The notes: a model not told the origin generated them from the letters alone. A DNA stretch of 64,000 nt from Acidimicrobiales bacterium (GCA_041394245.1 JAWKIR010000003.1:310001-374000); one strand, 5' to 3'. Shown: positions 1 through 9,355, counted from the first letter of the stretch. A program made the numbers and translations.

Positions 1-687
1 CTGGGCCTCACCCATGTCGGCCGTGGACAGCAGGCGCCATTCGCCGAGCTGGGGCAGGTCGTCGGGAATCAGGGCGGGTGCTTCCGACGCGAGTTCGGAC
101 AACGTGGTCGCCCGATTGCGGGCGTCTTCCTCGGCGACCAACGCATCGATCTCGGCGTCGGTCAGACCCTCGATCTGGTCGGCGGTGAGGGTGTCGCGGG
201 TGACCACCCCGAAGTCGACCCATGCCACACGAAGCTGCTCGATGTAGTCGTGCTCGGCGGCGGGGACGAGTTCTTCCCAGTCCGGACCGAAGACCCCTTC
301 GCCGTACGTGGCGATGGCGTCGGCGTGATCCTCGATGAGGAGGTCGTAGGGGATGGGCAGCGCCTCGGACTGCAGCGCCTGGGCCCGGTCGAGGGCGGCG
401 AACTCGAGGTCGGCGCCGCCGATGTCGCCCTCGGCGATCTCGACCTCTTCGAACACGGGACGGTCGCCCGCGTAGCCGATGCCGTAGATCCACCAGATGG
501 AACCCATGATCGCCATCCAGCCGAAGAAGCCGGCGCCGGCGAGCAGGGTCCCGAGGCGGGTGCCGCTGTTGGTCGACAGGATCAGCCACACCGAGCCCAT
601 GAGGACGACGATGCCGGTGAGCACGGCCAGGAAGCCGCGGATTTCAGGGTCCCAGGCGAGACCGGCGATGAGATCGATCATCTGCAT
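1..687 (-). CDS. Two-helix membrane protein of the cytochrome bc operon (3' end outside window)
   Basis: The frame is open for 229 codons from an ATG at 687 to the window edge, so the C-terminus is missing. Two hydrophobic segments (about residues 15-35 and 41-60) are followed by a soluble acidic region. I do not recognise a family. The ATG overlaps the TGA of the upstream cytochrome c gene (TGATG), so the two are probably translationally coupled. As last visible gene of the quinol:cytochrome c reductase operon it is a candidate accessory subunit or assembly factor; that role is inferred from position only. Confidence 0.7.
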   Translation of the reverse strand, partial: MQMIDLIAGLAWDPEIRGFLAVLTGIVVLMGSVWLILSTNSGTRLGTLLAGAGFFGWMAIMGSIWWIYGIGYAGDRPVFEEVEIAEGDIGGADLEFAALDRAQALQSEALPIPYDLLIEDHADAIATYGEGVFGPDWEELVPAAEHDYIEQLRVAWVDFGVVTRDTLTADQIEGLTDAEIDALVAEEDARNRATTLSELASEAPALIPDDLPQLGEWRLLSTADMGEAQ

Positions 688-2204
688 CAGAGGTTCCTCT
701 CGAATGCCACGATGGCGTCGATCTGATCAGAGGTGAGCAGGGCGGGGTAGTCGAACTCGGCCTCGGAATCGATGCCGGGACCGACCGCGTCGGATTCGGT
801 GCGTGGGCCGAAACCGGGCATCTGCCCGTTGCCGCCGGAACCGCCCCGACCGTAGGGCTGCCCGATGGTCTGGCCGACCTCGATGAAGGTGGCATGGGTG
901 CGTGCCGTCTGGAACTGGCTGCGAGTGGACTCGCTCGTCAACTGCGGCCCGAAGTAGCCGCCGCCCTGCACGTAGCCCTCCGGCAGGATCGACTCGGTGG
1001 TGCCGTTGGCTCGCAGGGTGAATCGCTCGGCGGCGTCGTAGCTCCATCCGAAGGTGTGGCACCGGGCGCAGCTGTAGGTGCCCTGTGCCGCCGGGTTGGT
1101 GAAGAGGAACTCGCCGTAGCGGTGGTACTCCTCGGCGTTGGGAACCGCGTCCTCCTCGGCGAGCAGGTCGAGGGCGGCCCAGCGCAGCGGCAGATTCACG
1201 CCGTCGGTGCCGACATTGGACGGATCGGCGAGCGACGGATCGGCGGCCAGGGCCAGCCCGCGGGCCACGTCGGCGACGCCTTGGGCCTCGGCCAGCCATG
1301 CGACGGCGGCGGCGTCGAGTTGGTCGGCGCCGGCGGAACGGGCATCGGTGACGGCGGCGTTCGCAGCGGTGAGGTCGGCGCAGAGGGTCTGGTCGGCTGC
1401 GTCGGAGGTCTCGTCGACGTCGGCGCACTGGAGATCGATGGCTTCGACGGCGAGCGTCGCGTCGAGCTGGGCGGCTTCCGCCTCACGGATCGCGACGAGA
1501 TACGCGTCGGTCCAACGTTCGGCATCGTCGACGATCCACTCCTGCACCCGCTGGAGCACACCGCCCTCGACCTCGGCCCGGATCGTCTCCTCGTCGATCT
1601 GGATCGACCGCAGGTAGAAGATGACCTCTTCGAGTTGTTGGTTGGTGAGCGGACCACCGCCGGCCCCACCCCAGGCCGGCATGACCCCGTTGCGGCCGTA
1701 GTTGAGGACGTGGAGGATCTCGTCCTCGGAGTTCCTCGAGAGCAAGGTGTTGAGCGCCGGTGCCTTCCAGACGACCTGGGCGACGAAGCCACCGTCGTCG
1801 TCGGTGATCGCGGTGGTGACGCCGCCACCGGCACCGGCGGAGCCGTGGCAGTTCACGCACTGGGCGCCGTTGATGTAGATGTCCTCGCCGCGGTTGGTGA
1901 AGATGCGGCCGGTGTCGACGTTGCGCCCGTCTTCACGACCCGGCTCGCCGAGCCAGTAGAACGGCAACGCGATGGCGATGATCGTGAGCATCGCCAGGTT
2001 GGCCAGCAGAGCGAGATCCAACCGGCGCCCCTCGAGGTCCTCGTCTCGCAGCGGGGCGCTGCGGTTGGCCGCGAGTTCGACCTCGGAACCGACCTCGGCC
2101 TTGGCCGAGCGGATGTTGAAGAAGATGTAGACGAGGCCACCGAGAAAGACGATCGCCAAGATGACGAAGCCGATGGTTCGTTGTGTGGATGCAGCGAGCA
2201 GCAT
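687..2204 (-). CDS. Membrane-anchored diheme c-type cytochrome (QcrC-like role)
   Basis: This 505-residue protein has two membrane helices (about 11-28 and 64-84) and two heme-attachment motifs, CVNCH at 116-120 and CARCH at 379-383. Each is followed by a plausible Met ligand (M175 in VMPAWG, M462 in QMPGFG), giving two cytochrome c domains. They are separated by an Ala/Asp-rich helical region (about 210-330) with two extra cysteines (C260, C275). It follows the Rieske gene by 51 bases and probably passes electrons from the Rieske centre to the terminal oxidase, as QcrC does in actinobacteria. The long helical insert between the heme domains distinguishes it from the compact QcrC of mycobacteria (family knowledge). 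Confidence 0.85.
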   Translation of the reverse strand: MLLAASTQRTIGFVILAIVFLGGLVYIFFNIRSAKAEVGSEVELAANRSAPLRDEDLEGRRLDLALLANLAMLTIIAIALPFYWLGEPGREDGRNVDTGRIFTNRGEDIYINGAQCVNCHGSAGAGGGVTTAITDDDGGFVAQVVWKAPALNTLLSRNSEDEILHVLNYGRNGVMPAWGGAGGGPLTNQQLEEVIFYLRSIQIDEETIRAEVEGGVLQRVQEWIVDDAERWTDAYLVAIREAEAAQLDATLAVEAIDLQCADVDETSDAADQTLCADLTAANAAVTDARSAGADQLDAAAVAWLAEAQGVADVARGLALAADPSLADPSNVGTDGVNLPLRWAALDLLAEEDAVPNAEEYHRYGEFLFTNPAAQGTYSCARCHTFGWSYDAAERFTLRANGTTESILPEGYVQGGGYFGPQLTSESTRSQFQTARTHATFIEVGQTIGQPYGRGGSGGNGQMPGFGPRTESDAVGPGIDSEAEFDYPALLTSDQIDAIVAFERNL

Positions 2205-2255
2205 GCGCGTAAGAAAGGTTCTCGAGAGTGTCGGGACGGAAACGGAGAGAGGTTA

Positions 2256-3134
2256 CTAGTGAGTGGACTGACCGATGCAGTTGGGCCCTTCGGCCTCCTG
2301 CCCGGTGGTGTTGGTCCCGATGGCGGGACCCTGGATGATGGTGCCGGTGTCGACGGTGAGGGAGCCGTCGGATCCGATGGTCATGGCGAAGCGATCCATG
2401 CCGCGCGGGGCCGGCCCGCCACGCTTCTCGCCGACCTGGTTGTACTGGGAGCCGTGGCACGGACACTCGAACCACTGTGAGGTCGCGCAACTCGGGACAC
2501 GGCAGCCCAGGTGCGGACACTTCTGGTAGAGGGCGATGATGCCCCCGTCGAGGCCCAGCTGGATGCCGGCGGTCATGCCGCTGAGTTCGTTGGCCGAATA
2601 CACCTTGTTGGCTTTCTCGATCGCGCCGTTGGGGTATTCGGTGAGCCACATGCGACCCTCAGCCTTGTACAGGAAGCCGTTGGCGCCGCGGATCTGACCA
2701 AGGAGATCGCTCACGAGACCGACCTTGATCGCCGAGCCGAACCCGCCACCGAGCTGGGGCCACAGGAACGCGATGCACGCCGTGCCGAAACCGGACAGAC
2801 CGAGGGCGAACATCAGCACGATCGAACGGTTGAAGAACTGGCGGCGAGTCACGCCGATCATCTCGGGGTCCGGTGGCACGTACGGCGCCGGCGGCGCACC
2901 GGCGCCGACCAGGGCCAGTTCCCTGGATGCGTTCTTGCGCTCGATGAGTGCAGCCTTCTCCACCTGCTTGCCGGTGAGTTCGGCCTCGGAGCCGAGCACA
3001 GAACTCGCCTCGTCGCGCTTCTTCGTCTCGCGCGACAGCACACCGACCGCTTGGTCGGTTTGGCGCGAGCGCATGCCGGCGGCCACGGCGACGAGGGCCA
3101 GAACGGCGACGACGATGATTCCGATTACGAGCAT
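2256..3134 (-). CDS. qcrA: Rieske iron-sulfur subunit of quinol:cytochrome c reductase
   Basis: The 292-residue protein carries Rieske motifs CPHLGC (ligands C206, H208) and CPCHGS (ligands C224, H227); C211 and C226 are placed for the usual disulfide. The Thr of the common CTHLGC motif is Pro here. There is an N-terminal helix (1-20), a charged helical region, then a second helix (about 106-125) preceded by TRRQFFN, which resembles a twin-arginine signal and suggests Tat export of the folded cluster domain. The ATG at 3134 is chosen because GAGGAGG lies 7 bases upstream; the frame is open further but would run into the cytochrome b subunit gene. It oxidises menaquinol and reduces cytochrome c on the outer face of the membrane. 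Confidence 0.93.
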   Translation of the reverse strand: MLVIGIIVVAVLALVAVAAGMRSRQTDQAVGVLSRETKKRDEASSVLGSEAELTGKQVEKAALIERKNASRELALVGAGAPPAPYVPPDPEMIGVTRRQFFNRSIVLMFALGLSGFGTACIAFLWPQLGGGFGSAIKVGLVSDLLGQIRGANGFLYKAEGRMWLTEYPNGAIEKANKVYSANELSGMTAGIQLGLDGGIIALYQKCPHLGCRVPSCATSQWFECPCHGSQYNQVGEKRGGPAPRGMDRFAMTIGSDGSLTVDTGTIIQGPAIGTNTTGQEAEGPNCIGQSTH

Positions 3135-3159
3135 GAGATGCCTCCTCGGGGCGAATCCA

Positions 3160-3933
3160 TCAGAGTTCGAAGAAGAGTCCGGCTTCCCATGGGAAGACGA
3201 AGTTGAAGCCGGGACCACGGAAGAACGAACCGATCATCACGAGCACGGCCCAGAACATCAGGTGAATCGTCATGAGCGAGACCGCGAACTTGCGATCCTC
3301 GGGCTTGTTGGACGGGTTCTTGTCGATGTAGGGCGCCAGGATCAGCACGAAGAGGCCCATGCCGGGAATGGTCACACCCGCGACCATCGGATGGAACATC
3401 GTGAGCAGTTCCTGCAGGCCGAGGAAGTACCAGGGAGCCTTCGACGGGTTCGGGGTCTCGTTGAAGTTCGCGAGCTCGAGCAGCGGCGCATTGACGAAGA
3501 TAGAGAAGATCAGGGTGAACGCCGTGATGAACAGCGCAGCCGCGAACTCGATCACGAGCAGGTGCGGCCACACATGGACCTTGTCCTGCGGCACGGCCTT
3601 GACGTCCTGGATCGAACCCGACTTGACGACCGTGAGAAGCCGCTGGGTGTGACCACCGGGGCCGGTGGCCAGCGGCGCGGCGCCCGCGGCTGCGGGTGCA
3701 GCCGACGGAGGAGCTGCGGTGGCGACGGCGCCACCACCGGCATCGCCGTCGGCCTTGGCCTTGGCGGCCTTTGACCGTTCGAGGAGATGGGCGGGGATCT
3801 TCGATGCCGCCGCCTGCTGCTCGGCCGTGAGTTCGGCCTCCTCTGCGGGCGCGGCGGACTCTGCCTTGGCCGCAGCGGCTTTGGCTCGGGCCTCTTCGGC
3901 TCGCTTGCGGAGATGTTCTGGGACTTCGGTCAT
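3160..3933 (-). CDS. Cytochrome b C-terminal part (subunit IV type) with N-terminal PEHL-tag repeats
   Basis: The last ~150 of 257 residues are a three-helix cytochrome b C-terminal domain with [11 protein letters not shown], equivalent to the PEWY quinol-oxidation motif, placing it at the Qo site. It pairs with the separate b6-type gene upstream, so cytochrome b is split as in b6f complexes rather than fused as in mycobacteria. The first ~105 residues are odd: charged and Ala-rich, with two related units, [15 protein letters not shown] and [17 protein letters not shown]. The same motif starts the divergent cytochrome c at 5926. The start is the ATG at 3933, 30 bases after the b6 gene. Confidence 0.9.
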   Translation of the reverse strand: MTEVPEHLRKRAEEARAKAAAAKAESAAPAEEAELTAEQQAAASKIPAHLLERSKAAKAKADGDAGGGAVATAAPPSAAPAAAGAAPLATGPGGHTQRLLTVVKSGSIQDVKAVPQDKVHVWPHLLVIEFAAALFITAFTLIFSIFVNAPLLELANFNETPNPSKAPWYFLGLQELLTMFHPMVAGVTIPGMGLFVLILAPYIDKNPSNKPEDRKFAVSLMTIHLMFWAVLVMIGSFFRGPGFNFVFPWEAGLFFEL

Positions 3934-3963
3934 GTCGTGTTCTCGTCTCTTTCCGGCCCAGCC

Positions 3964-4761
3964 CTACAGCGGACCCGAGATGCCGCCGTCCTTGCGCACC
4001 CGCCAGAAGTGGATCGCCATGAAGATGACGATCACGAACGGGAGCATGAGGACGTGGAGCACGTACCAGCGCAACAAGGTGTCGGTACCGATCTCGACGC
4101 CGCCGAGCAGCACGAATCTCACCTGATTACCGAAGACGGGGGTGTACCCCATCATGTTCGTTCCCACGGTCACGGCCCAGAGTGCGAGCTGATCCCACGG
4201 CAGCAGATAGCCGGTGAACGAGAGCAGCAGCGTGAGCATCAAGAGGATCACGCCGATGACCCAGTTGAACTCGCGAGGTGGCTTGTAGGCGCCGTGGTAG
4301 AAGACGCGTGCCATGTGGAGGAACACGGTGAGCACCATCAGGTGCGCTCCCCACCGATGCATGTTGCGGACCAGGAGACCGAAGGTCACCGAGGTCTGCA
4401 GGGTGTAGATGTCGTCCCACGCCGCCGCGGCGGTCGGGCGGTAGAAGAACATCAAGAAGATGCCGGTGACCGTGAGCAGGATGAAGAGGAAGAAGCTCAG
4501 CCCGCCGAGGCAGAGGGTGTAGCTGACCTTGACTGCGTGACGCTTCACCTTCACGGGATGGAGGTGGTACATCACCGAGTTCATGATCACGTAGGACCGG
4601 TTCCTCGGACTGTCGGTGTAGCCCTTCCGGAAGATCGAGCCGGGACGGAAGATCGAGTTCCATGCCTGGCTCGAGACGATGTCGTCGCCGAGCTGGGACA
4701 TGGAGTCCTGCATCCGCTGCGGGAGCGGCTTCTTGATCTCTTCGTCGGTGTCGTTCGCCAT
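3964..4761 (-). CDS. qcrB: Cytochrome b6-type subunit of quinol:cytochrome c reductase
   Basis: This 265-residue protein has four core helices and both heme-b histidine pairs: H135/H149 (13 residues between) and H236/H251 (14 between), the wider second spacing being typical of b6. Other b6-like signatures are KPPREFNWVIGV, GYLLPWDQ and the C-terminal ISGPL. C84 in YTLCLGG aligns with Cys35 of plant cytochrome b6, which binds the extra heme c(n); such a heme is therefore likely here (inference). It transfers electrons across the membrane from the Qo to the Qi site. The gene lies between the ferredoxin gene and subunit IV, with gaps of about 30 bases. Confidence 0.93.
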   Translation of the reverse strand: MANDTDEEIKKPLPQRMQDSMSQLGDDIVSSQAWNSIFRPGSIFRKGYTDSPRNRSYVIMNSVMYHLHPVKVKRHAVKVSYTLCLGGLSFFLFILLTVTGIFLMFFYRPTAAAAWDDIYTLQTSVTFGLLVRNMHRWGAHLMVLTVFLHMARVFYHGAYKPPREFNWVIGVILLMLTLLLSFTGYLLPWDQLALWAVTVGTNMMGYTPVFGNQVRFVLLGGVEIGTDTLLRWYVLHVLMLPFVIVIFMAIHFWRVRKDGGISGPL

Positions 4762-4790
4762 GATGCGTAGTTTCTCCTGCGTCGCCCGGC

Positions 4791-5207
4791 TCAGCCGAGA
4801 CGCATTCCGTATCCGTAGCCGTGGGTGTTGGTTCGTTGGTGCGAGTCGCCGGCAGCGGCGGGATCACCGATCTTGCCGAGGATGATCACACCGGTGGGGC
4901 AGCGATCGACACACAGCGCGCAACGGGTGCACACGTCGTCGTCGATCGTGAAGATCACGTGGTCGTTGGGGTCGACGCCCGGCTTCTCGGTGCCGATCGC
5001 TTCGTCGATGGCATCGGGGCGCACCATGTGGATGCACTTCCACGGGCAGATGTCGACACAGCCCTCGCACATGATGCACTCGGCCTGGTCGATGTGGATG
5101 AACTGCTTGGGCTTGACCGCCTGGCTGAGCCATGCCGCGTCGACTTCCTGGAGCACGTAGTCGTCGCGAAACACCGGCATCGGTGGGTTGGCATCGGTCG
5201 TGGTCAC
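4791..5207 (-). CDS. 2x[4Fe-4S] ferredoxin-like protein in the cytochrome bc operon
   Basis: The 138-residue protein has two complete cluster motifs: C44-x2-C47-x2-C50-x3-C54-P and C93-x2-C96-x2-C99-x3-C103-P, separated by ~38 residues, with N- and C-terminal extensions. No signal peptide or membrane helix is seen, so it should be cytoplasmic. The GTG start at 5207 overlaps the upstream stop as GTGA; an open frame further upstream lies out of phase over that gene. Its place in a quinol:cytochrome c reductase operon is unusual. It may be a subunit on the cytoplasmic side or an electron donor; the sequence does not say which. Confidence 0.88.
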   Translation of the reverse strand: MTTTDANPPMPVFRDDYVLQEVDAAWLSQAVKPKQFIHIDQAECIMCEGCVDICPWKCIHMVRPDAIDEAIGTEKPGVDPNDHVIFTIDDDVCTRCALCVDRCPTGVIILGKIGDPAAAGDSHQRTNTHGYGYGMRLG

Positions 5208-5656
5208 GACGACGAACCCTCCTTCACCAGCGGCCGGCCGAAGCTCGAACGGGCCGGTGCCGTCTCTTCTTGACCCTTGCCCCGGTTCTGCCAGACGCCC
5301 CACAGCCAGATGTTGCCGCCGAGCATCACGCCGTAGATGCCGACCGCGATGATGTGCTCGATCACCTGATAGTTGAGCGTGATCGGGTTCCAGCCACCCT
5401 CGGGCTGCGGCTTCAGGAAGCCGCCGGGACCGTGGAGGAACTTGTCGGAGCGCCAGTTGAGCTCGTTCTCGGCCCACACCAGCCACTGGTGCGGCACGAC
5501 CCCGTAGACCCAGAACATGAGGAAGAAGACGACGAAAGCACCGAGCATCGCCTCGCCCCAGGTGTGGGGCTGGCCCACCGGGCGCCGCTTCGAGTACGCG
5601 ACGATGCCCGAGACGAGCACGGCGGTGATGATGACAGACATGGTGAAAGCAACCAC
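5204..5656 (-). CDS. Membrane protein, first gene of the cytochrome bc operon
   Basis: I chose the GTG at 5656 (150 residues) because AGGAG lies 6 bases upstream; an ATG five codons later is the alternative. Three hydrophobic helices are visible (about residues 6-22, 40-60 and 110-130). Between the last two is a loop rich in Trp/His/Pro with GVVPHQWLVWAEN. No CxxCH or Rieske motif is present. I do not recognise the family. Position and the GTGA overlap with the ferredoxin gene suggest a membrane anchor or accessory subunit of the same complex. Confidence 0.75.
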   Translation of the reverse strand: MVAFTMSVIITAVLVSGIVAYSKRRPVGQPHTWGEAMLGAFVVFFLMFWVYGVVPHQWLVWAENELNWRSDKFLHGPGGFLKPQPEGGWNPITLNYQVIEHIIAVGIYGVMLGGNIWLWGVWQNRGKGQEETAPARSSFGRPLVKEGSSS

Positions 5657-5675
5657 GAGCGGCTCCTGGTGGAGT

Positions 5676-5704
5676 CGTGGATTCAAGGACCTCGTGAATC
5701 CACG
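5676..5704. promoter_or_regulatory. Perfect 10-bp inverted repeat in the divergent respiratory promoter region
   Basis: CGTGGATTCA and TGAATCCACG are exact complements separated by 9 bases, ending 20 bases upstream of the GTG of the minus-strand operon. It could be an operator for a dimeric regulator or a stem in the 5' leader of the cytochrome bc mRNA. The rest of 5705-5925 shows no gene and presumably holds the divergent promoters. Confidence 0.6.
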
Positions 5705-5925
5705 CACAAGTGTAGACCCGAGTAGACGCACCACCCGGGTTGAGCGAAGGTTTACCACGGGAAAAGTCGCCCGGACCCAATCCGGCGCCGCGGAAATCTC
5801 GGACCGGTGCGATTCCCTCCCCAAGTTGCTCCAACGTGGGACACTGGCTCTATCCTGCGCACGGTCTGTTCCAACACAGATCCTGTACCAAGAGATCTTG
5901 TCCTGACCCCGCACCGGAGACGACG

Positions 5926-6744
5926 GTGACCGAAATACCCGAGCACCTGCTCAAGAAGGCCGCAGAAGCCCGAGCCCGCCTCAGCGGCGAAGGCGGCGAC
6001 GCCCCCGCGGCCGACGACGCCCCCGCCGCGGCGGCCACCCCGGCATCGACCGCACCCGTCCCCGCAGCAGCCGCCGCGCCCGCGGTACCGGAGCCGGAAC
6101 CCGAGCCCGTCCCCGACACCCCGTGGGTCGCCGCGGCGAAGGCCCGCAAGACCATCCCGGTATGGGTCATGCCCGTGCTGCTCTTCCTGCCGATCTGGGC
6201 GATCTACTACGTCGGCTACCTCGAGCGCCCCCCGGTCACCGGCGGCTTGGCCTTCGAGGGCGAAGAGATCTACGCCCAGTGCGCCGGCTGCCACGGTGGT
6301 GGCGGCGGCGGCGGCACCGGCCGACAGCTCAGCGACGGCGAGGTGCTGCTCACCTTCCCGTACGGCATCACCGACAGCGGTTACGACGGCCTCGCCGGGC
6401 AGATCGCCTGGGTCGCGAAGGGCACCAACGGCACCCGCGACATCGACGGTGGCCCGAACTACGGTGATCCCGATCGCCCAGGCGGCGCCCACGCCATCGG
6501 CAGCTTCGGCAACATGGCCGGGTTCACCGGGCTCAGCGTCGAGGAGCTCGGCGCCGTCGTGTTCCACGAGCGGGCGCAGTTCGGCAACATGGACGCCGAT
6601 GCCGTCATCGAGGAGCTCGAGGTGATCGAGGAGTGGATCGTCGTGATGGAGGAAGAGGGCATCGAGGTCGATGGCCTTCCCTACGACACCGTCCACGAGA
6701 CCCTGCAGACCGCCCGGTCCAACCTCGGCCTCGAGGCCGGCTGA
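5926..6744 (+). CDS. Membrane-anchored monoheme c-type cytochrome with PEHL-tag
   Basis: The 272-residue protein begins with VTEIPEHLLKKAAEARAR, matching the PEHL-type units in the subunit IV gene, then an Ala/Pro/Glu-rich stretch, one membrane helix (about 77-95) and a periplasmic domain with CAGCH (about 121-125) followed by a Gly run. The C-terminus is an acidic helix. The GTG start is preceded by GGAGA at suitable distance. It diverges from the reductase operon and shares its regulatory region, so it is probably the electron carrier or a linker between that complex and the oxidase (inference). The candidate Met ligand is within GNMAGF. Confidence 0.85.
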   Translation: MTEIPEHLLKKAAEARARLSGEGGDAPAADDAPAAAATPASTAPVPAAAAAPAVPEPEPEPVPDTPWVAAAKARKTIPVWVMPVLLFLPIWAIYYVGYLERPPVTGGLAFEGEEIYAQCAGCHGGGGGGGTGRQLSDGEVLLTFPYGITDSGYDGLAGQIAWVAKGTNGTRDIDGGPNYGDPDRPGGAHAIGSFGNMAGFTGLSVEELGAVVFHERAQFGNMDADAVIEELEVIEEWIVVMEEEGIEVDGLPYDTVHETLQTARSNLGLEAG

Positions 6745-6760
6745 GTTCTCGACCGCCCGC

Positions 6761-7570
6761 TCAGGGGCGGGGCTCGTCGTTCGCCCGCGCCACCAGTCGA
6801 GCGCGCAGGGCATCGGCCAGCGCCGACAGCTCCGGGTCGGCGGCGAGCATGTCCATCTTGGCGTCGATGACCACACCATCGACCGGCCAGTCCAACACCC
6901 ACGCGGTGAACGTCTCCGCCAGGTCCTCGTGGGCCGACGTCGACGCATAGTCGTTCACGAAGTCCGCAGCGTCGACGCCCGCGGTGTCGCCGGACCAGAA
7001 GCGGTCGGCGAACGCCGCCAGCACCGAACCGGGGGCCGCGCAGCCGAGCTCGATGGCGGTGCCCGTGCACCCGTCGACCTCGCCGAAGGTGAAGACCTCC
7101 CGATCGAGGGTCACCACATGGGACAGTTCGTGGACGATCGTCTCCTCGATGAGCGCACGATCCGCGAGGTCGGCGACGTCGAGACTGAGAATCCATCCAC
7201 CGGTCGCCGACGGGTGCACGACGCCGACGAGGCCGCGGGGTGACTCGCGTACGACGGAGAGCTGGGCGAGCACCGCGCGCTGCTCCTGCGGCCAGATCCC
7301 ATCGACGATCTCCCAGACGGCTGCGAGCTCACCGGCGAGCTCGTCGCGGGGCCGGCCGTCGATGATGACGACGTCACCGATCCGCTCGACGTCCTGGCGG
7401 TAGTTGACCCGTTCGACGATGCGGGCCGTGTCGTCGCCGAGGGCGACGCCGGCCGTGCCGATCAGCGTGGGCGGCGCGCCGTCGTCCCACGGAGCGGCGA
7501 GGTTCACGGCCGCGGCGATGCCCACAGCGGCCGAGAGTGCAGTGATCCGAGCGCGTGTTCCGAGCATCAT
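6761..7570 (-). CDS. Putative exported zinc metallopeptidase-like protein (HELSH)
   Basis: The protein (269 residues from the first of two adjacent ATGs) has an N-terminal signal or anchor helix (about 5-27) and a zinc-binding HELSH at 147-151, followed about 65 residues later by HEDLAETF, whose Glu residues could supply the third ligand. C168 and C177 could form a disulfide. This layout fits gluzincin-type peptidases, but I cannot name a family and the substrate is unknown. It is transcribed away from pgi and convergently with the cytochrome c gene. Confidence 0.65.
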   Translation of the reverse strand: MMLGTRARITALSAAVGIAAAVNLAAPWDDGAPPTLIGTAGVALGDDTARIVERVNYRQDVERIGDVVIIDGRPRDELAGELAAVWEIVDGIWPQEQRAVLAQLSVVRESPRGLVGVVHPSATGGWILSLDVADLADRALIEETIVHELSHVVTLDREVFTFGEVDGCTGTAIELGCAAPGSVLAAFADRFWSGDTAGVDAADFVNDYASTSAHEDLAETFTAWVLDWPVDGVVIDAKMDMLAADPELSALADALRARLVARANDEPRP

Positions 7571-7686
7571 TTCCGTCCGGTCCCGAGGATATGGACCCGC
7601 GCCGGACAGTTCATGGGTCGGAAGCACCAACAGCCGGCATCCAGCGGCGAGACTGGGACGGCGACTCGACCTTCGGAGGCCTACGG

Positions 7687-9321
7687 GTGGACATCACGAC
7701 GACCGAGGAATGGGCGGCGATCGTCACCCACGCCAGCGGGTTCGACGGATTGGAGCTCCGGCGGCTCTTCGCCGGTGATCCTTCGCGGGCCGAGGAACTG
7801 ACGCACACGGTGGGCGATCTCGTGGTCGATCTCTCGAAGCACCGGGTGACCGCACCGATCCTCGCCGACCTGGTGGCGCTGGCCGAACGCGCGGGCCTCG
7901 CCGAACGGATCGCGGCCATGTTTCGTGGCGACCACATCAACACGACCGAGGACCGCGCCGTCCTGCACACCGCACTGCGAGCACCGATCGATCGGGTGAT
8001 CGACGTCGACGGCAGGAACGTGGTCACCGACGTTCACGACGTCCTTCACAAGATGGCCGCGTTCACCGACCGCGTCCGCGACGGCGACTGGACCGGCCAC
8101 ACCGGCGAGGCCATCGACACGATCGTCAACATCGGCATCGGGGGCTCCGACCTCGGTCCGGTGATGGCCTACGAGGCCCTCACCGCGTTCCACCACCCCC
8201 GCCTGCGCTGCCGCTTCGTCTCCAACGTCGACGGCAGCGACATCCGGGAGGCCGTCCGCGATCTCGACCCGGCCACAACACTGTTCGTCATCTCGTCCAA
8301 GACGTTCACGACCCAGGAGACGTTGACCAACGCCCATTCCGCCCGCCGCTGGCTGACCGACGCCCTCGGCGACGACGCCGTGGCCGCTCACTTCGTGGCG
8401 GTCTCGACCAACGCCGACGAAGTCCGTGCGTTCGGGATCGACACCAACAACATGTTCGGATTCTGGGACTGGGTCGGCGGCCGCTACTCGGTCGATTCCG
8501 CCATCGGCCTCAGCCTCATGCTCGCCATCGGCGCCGAGGCATTCGCCGAGTTCCTCGCGGGGTTCCGGGTCGTCGACGAACACTTCGCCGACACACCGTT
8601 CGACCGCAACGTGCCGGTGCTGCTCGGGTTGATCGAGGTCTGGTACCGGACGTTCAACGATCTGCCCACCCGAGCGGTCCTCCCCTACTCGCGGTATCTG
8701 CACCGCTTCCCGGCCTACCTGCAACAGCTCGACATGGAGAGCAACGGCAAGCGGGTGCGCGCCGATGGCGAACCGGTGACCTACCAGACGGGACCGATCG
8801 TGTGGGGCGAGCCGGGCACCAACGGCCAGCACTCGTTCCACCAGCTCCTGCACCAGGGCACCACCGTGGTTCCCGCCGACTTCATCGTGATGGTCGACCC
8901 CGACCACACCGACGCCGAGTTCGCGGGCAGTCGGACCCATCACGACCTCCTCGTCGCCAACTGCCTGGCACAGTCCGAGGCGCTCGCCTTCGGCAAGAGC
9001 GCCGAAGAGGTGGCCGAGACCGAGCCGGATCCCGCGCTGGTCCCCCACCGGACCTTCCCCGGCAATCGGCCCTCGACCACGATCATGGCCCTGCGGCTCA
9101 CGCCGTCGGTGCTCGGCCAACTGATCGCGTTGTACGAACACCAGGTGCTCACCCAGGGCGTGGTGTGGGGCCTGAACTCCTTCGACCAGTGGGGCGTCGA
9201 GCTCGGCAAGGTGCTCGCCCAGGCGATCGTGCCCGAGCTCACCGATGCCGACGCGCCGCTCCATCACGACGCATCGACCAACGCCCTGATCACCCGCTAC
9301 CGGACGATGCGAACCCGCTGA
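7687..9321 (+). CDS. pgi: Glucose-6-phosphate isomerase
   Basis: This cytoplasmic enzyme interconverts glucose 6-phosphate and fructose 6-phosphate. The family signatures are present: [28 protein letters not shown] and [10 protein letters not shown], with [15 protein letters not shown] near the sugar-phosphate site. The 544 residues starting at the GTG at 7687 match the usual ~550. GGAGG lies about 8 bases before this GTG; upstream in-frame starts would overlap the divergent peptidase gene. It stands alone rather than in an operon. Confidence 0.95.
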   Translation: MDITTTEEWAAIVTHASGFDGLELRRLFAGDPSRAEELTHTVGDLVVDLSKHRVTAPILADLVALAERAGLAERIAAMFRGDHINTTEDRAVLHTALRAPIDRVIDVDGRNVVTDVHDVLHKMAAFTDRVRDGDWTGHTGEAIDTIVNIGIGGSDLGPVMAYEALTAFHHPRLRCRFVSNVDGSDIREAVRDLDPATTLFVISSKTFTTQETLTNAHSARRWLTDALGDDAVAAHFVAVSTNADEVRAFGIDTNNMFGFWDWVGGRYSVDSAIGLSLMLAIGAEAFAEFLAGFRVVDEHFADTPFDRNVPVLLGLIEVWYRTFNDLPTRAVLPYSRYLHRFPAYLQQLDMESNGKRVRADGEPVTYQTGPIVWGEPGTNGQHSFHQLLHQGTTVVPADFIVMVDPDHTDAEFAGSRTHHDLLVANCLAQSEALAFGKSAEEVAETEPDPALVPHRTFPGNRPSTTIMALRLTPSVLGQLIALYEHQVLTQGVVWGLNSFDQWGVELGKVLAQAIVPELTDADAPLHHDASTNALITRYRTMRTR

Positions 9322-9322
9322 C

Positions 9323-9355
9323 CATACGTTCTGGGGTCAGACACCCATACCTTCT
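9323..9355. repeat. Short repeat-like motif between convergent pgi and yceI-like genes
   Basis: GGGGTCAGACACC is flanked by near-identical direct 10-mers, CATACGTTCT and CATACCTTCT. It fills the 32-base gap between two convergent genes and runs into the stop of the minus-strand gene. I recall similar GGGGTCAGACACC cores as dispersed short repeats in other bacterial genomes; the copy number here cannot be judged from one window. Confidence 0.4.

Noticed and set aside
894..2480. Long plus-strand open frame opposite the cytochrome c and Rieske genes
   Set aside because: Gly/Val/Asp-rich translation without any domain; it mirrors the codon bias of the real genes on the other strand.
4791..5834. 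Longer start for the ferredoxin, at 5834
   Set aside because: This would run out of phase over the membrane-protein gene; the GTGA overlap at 5207 is a better start.
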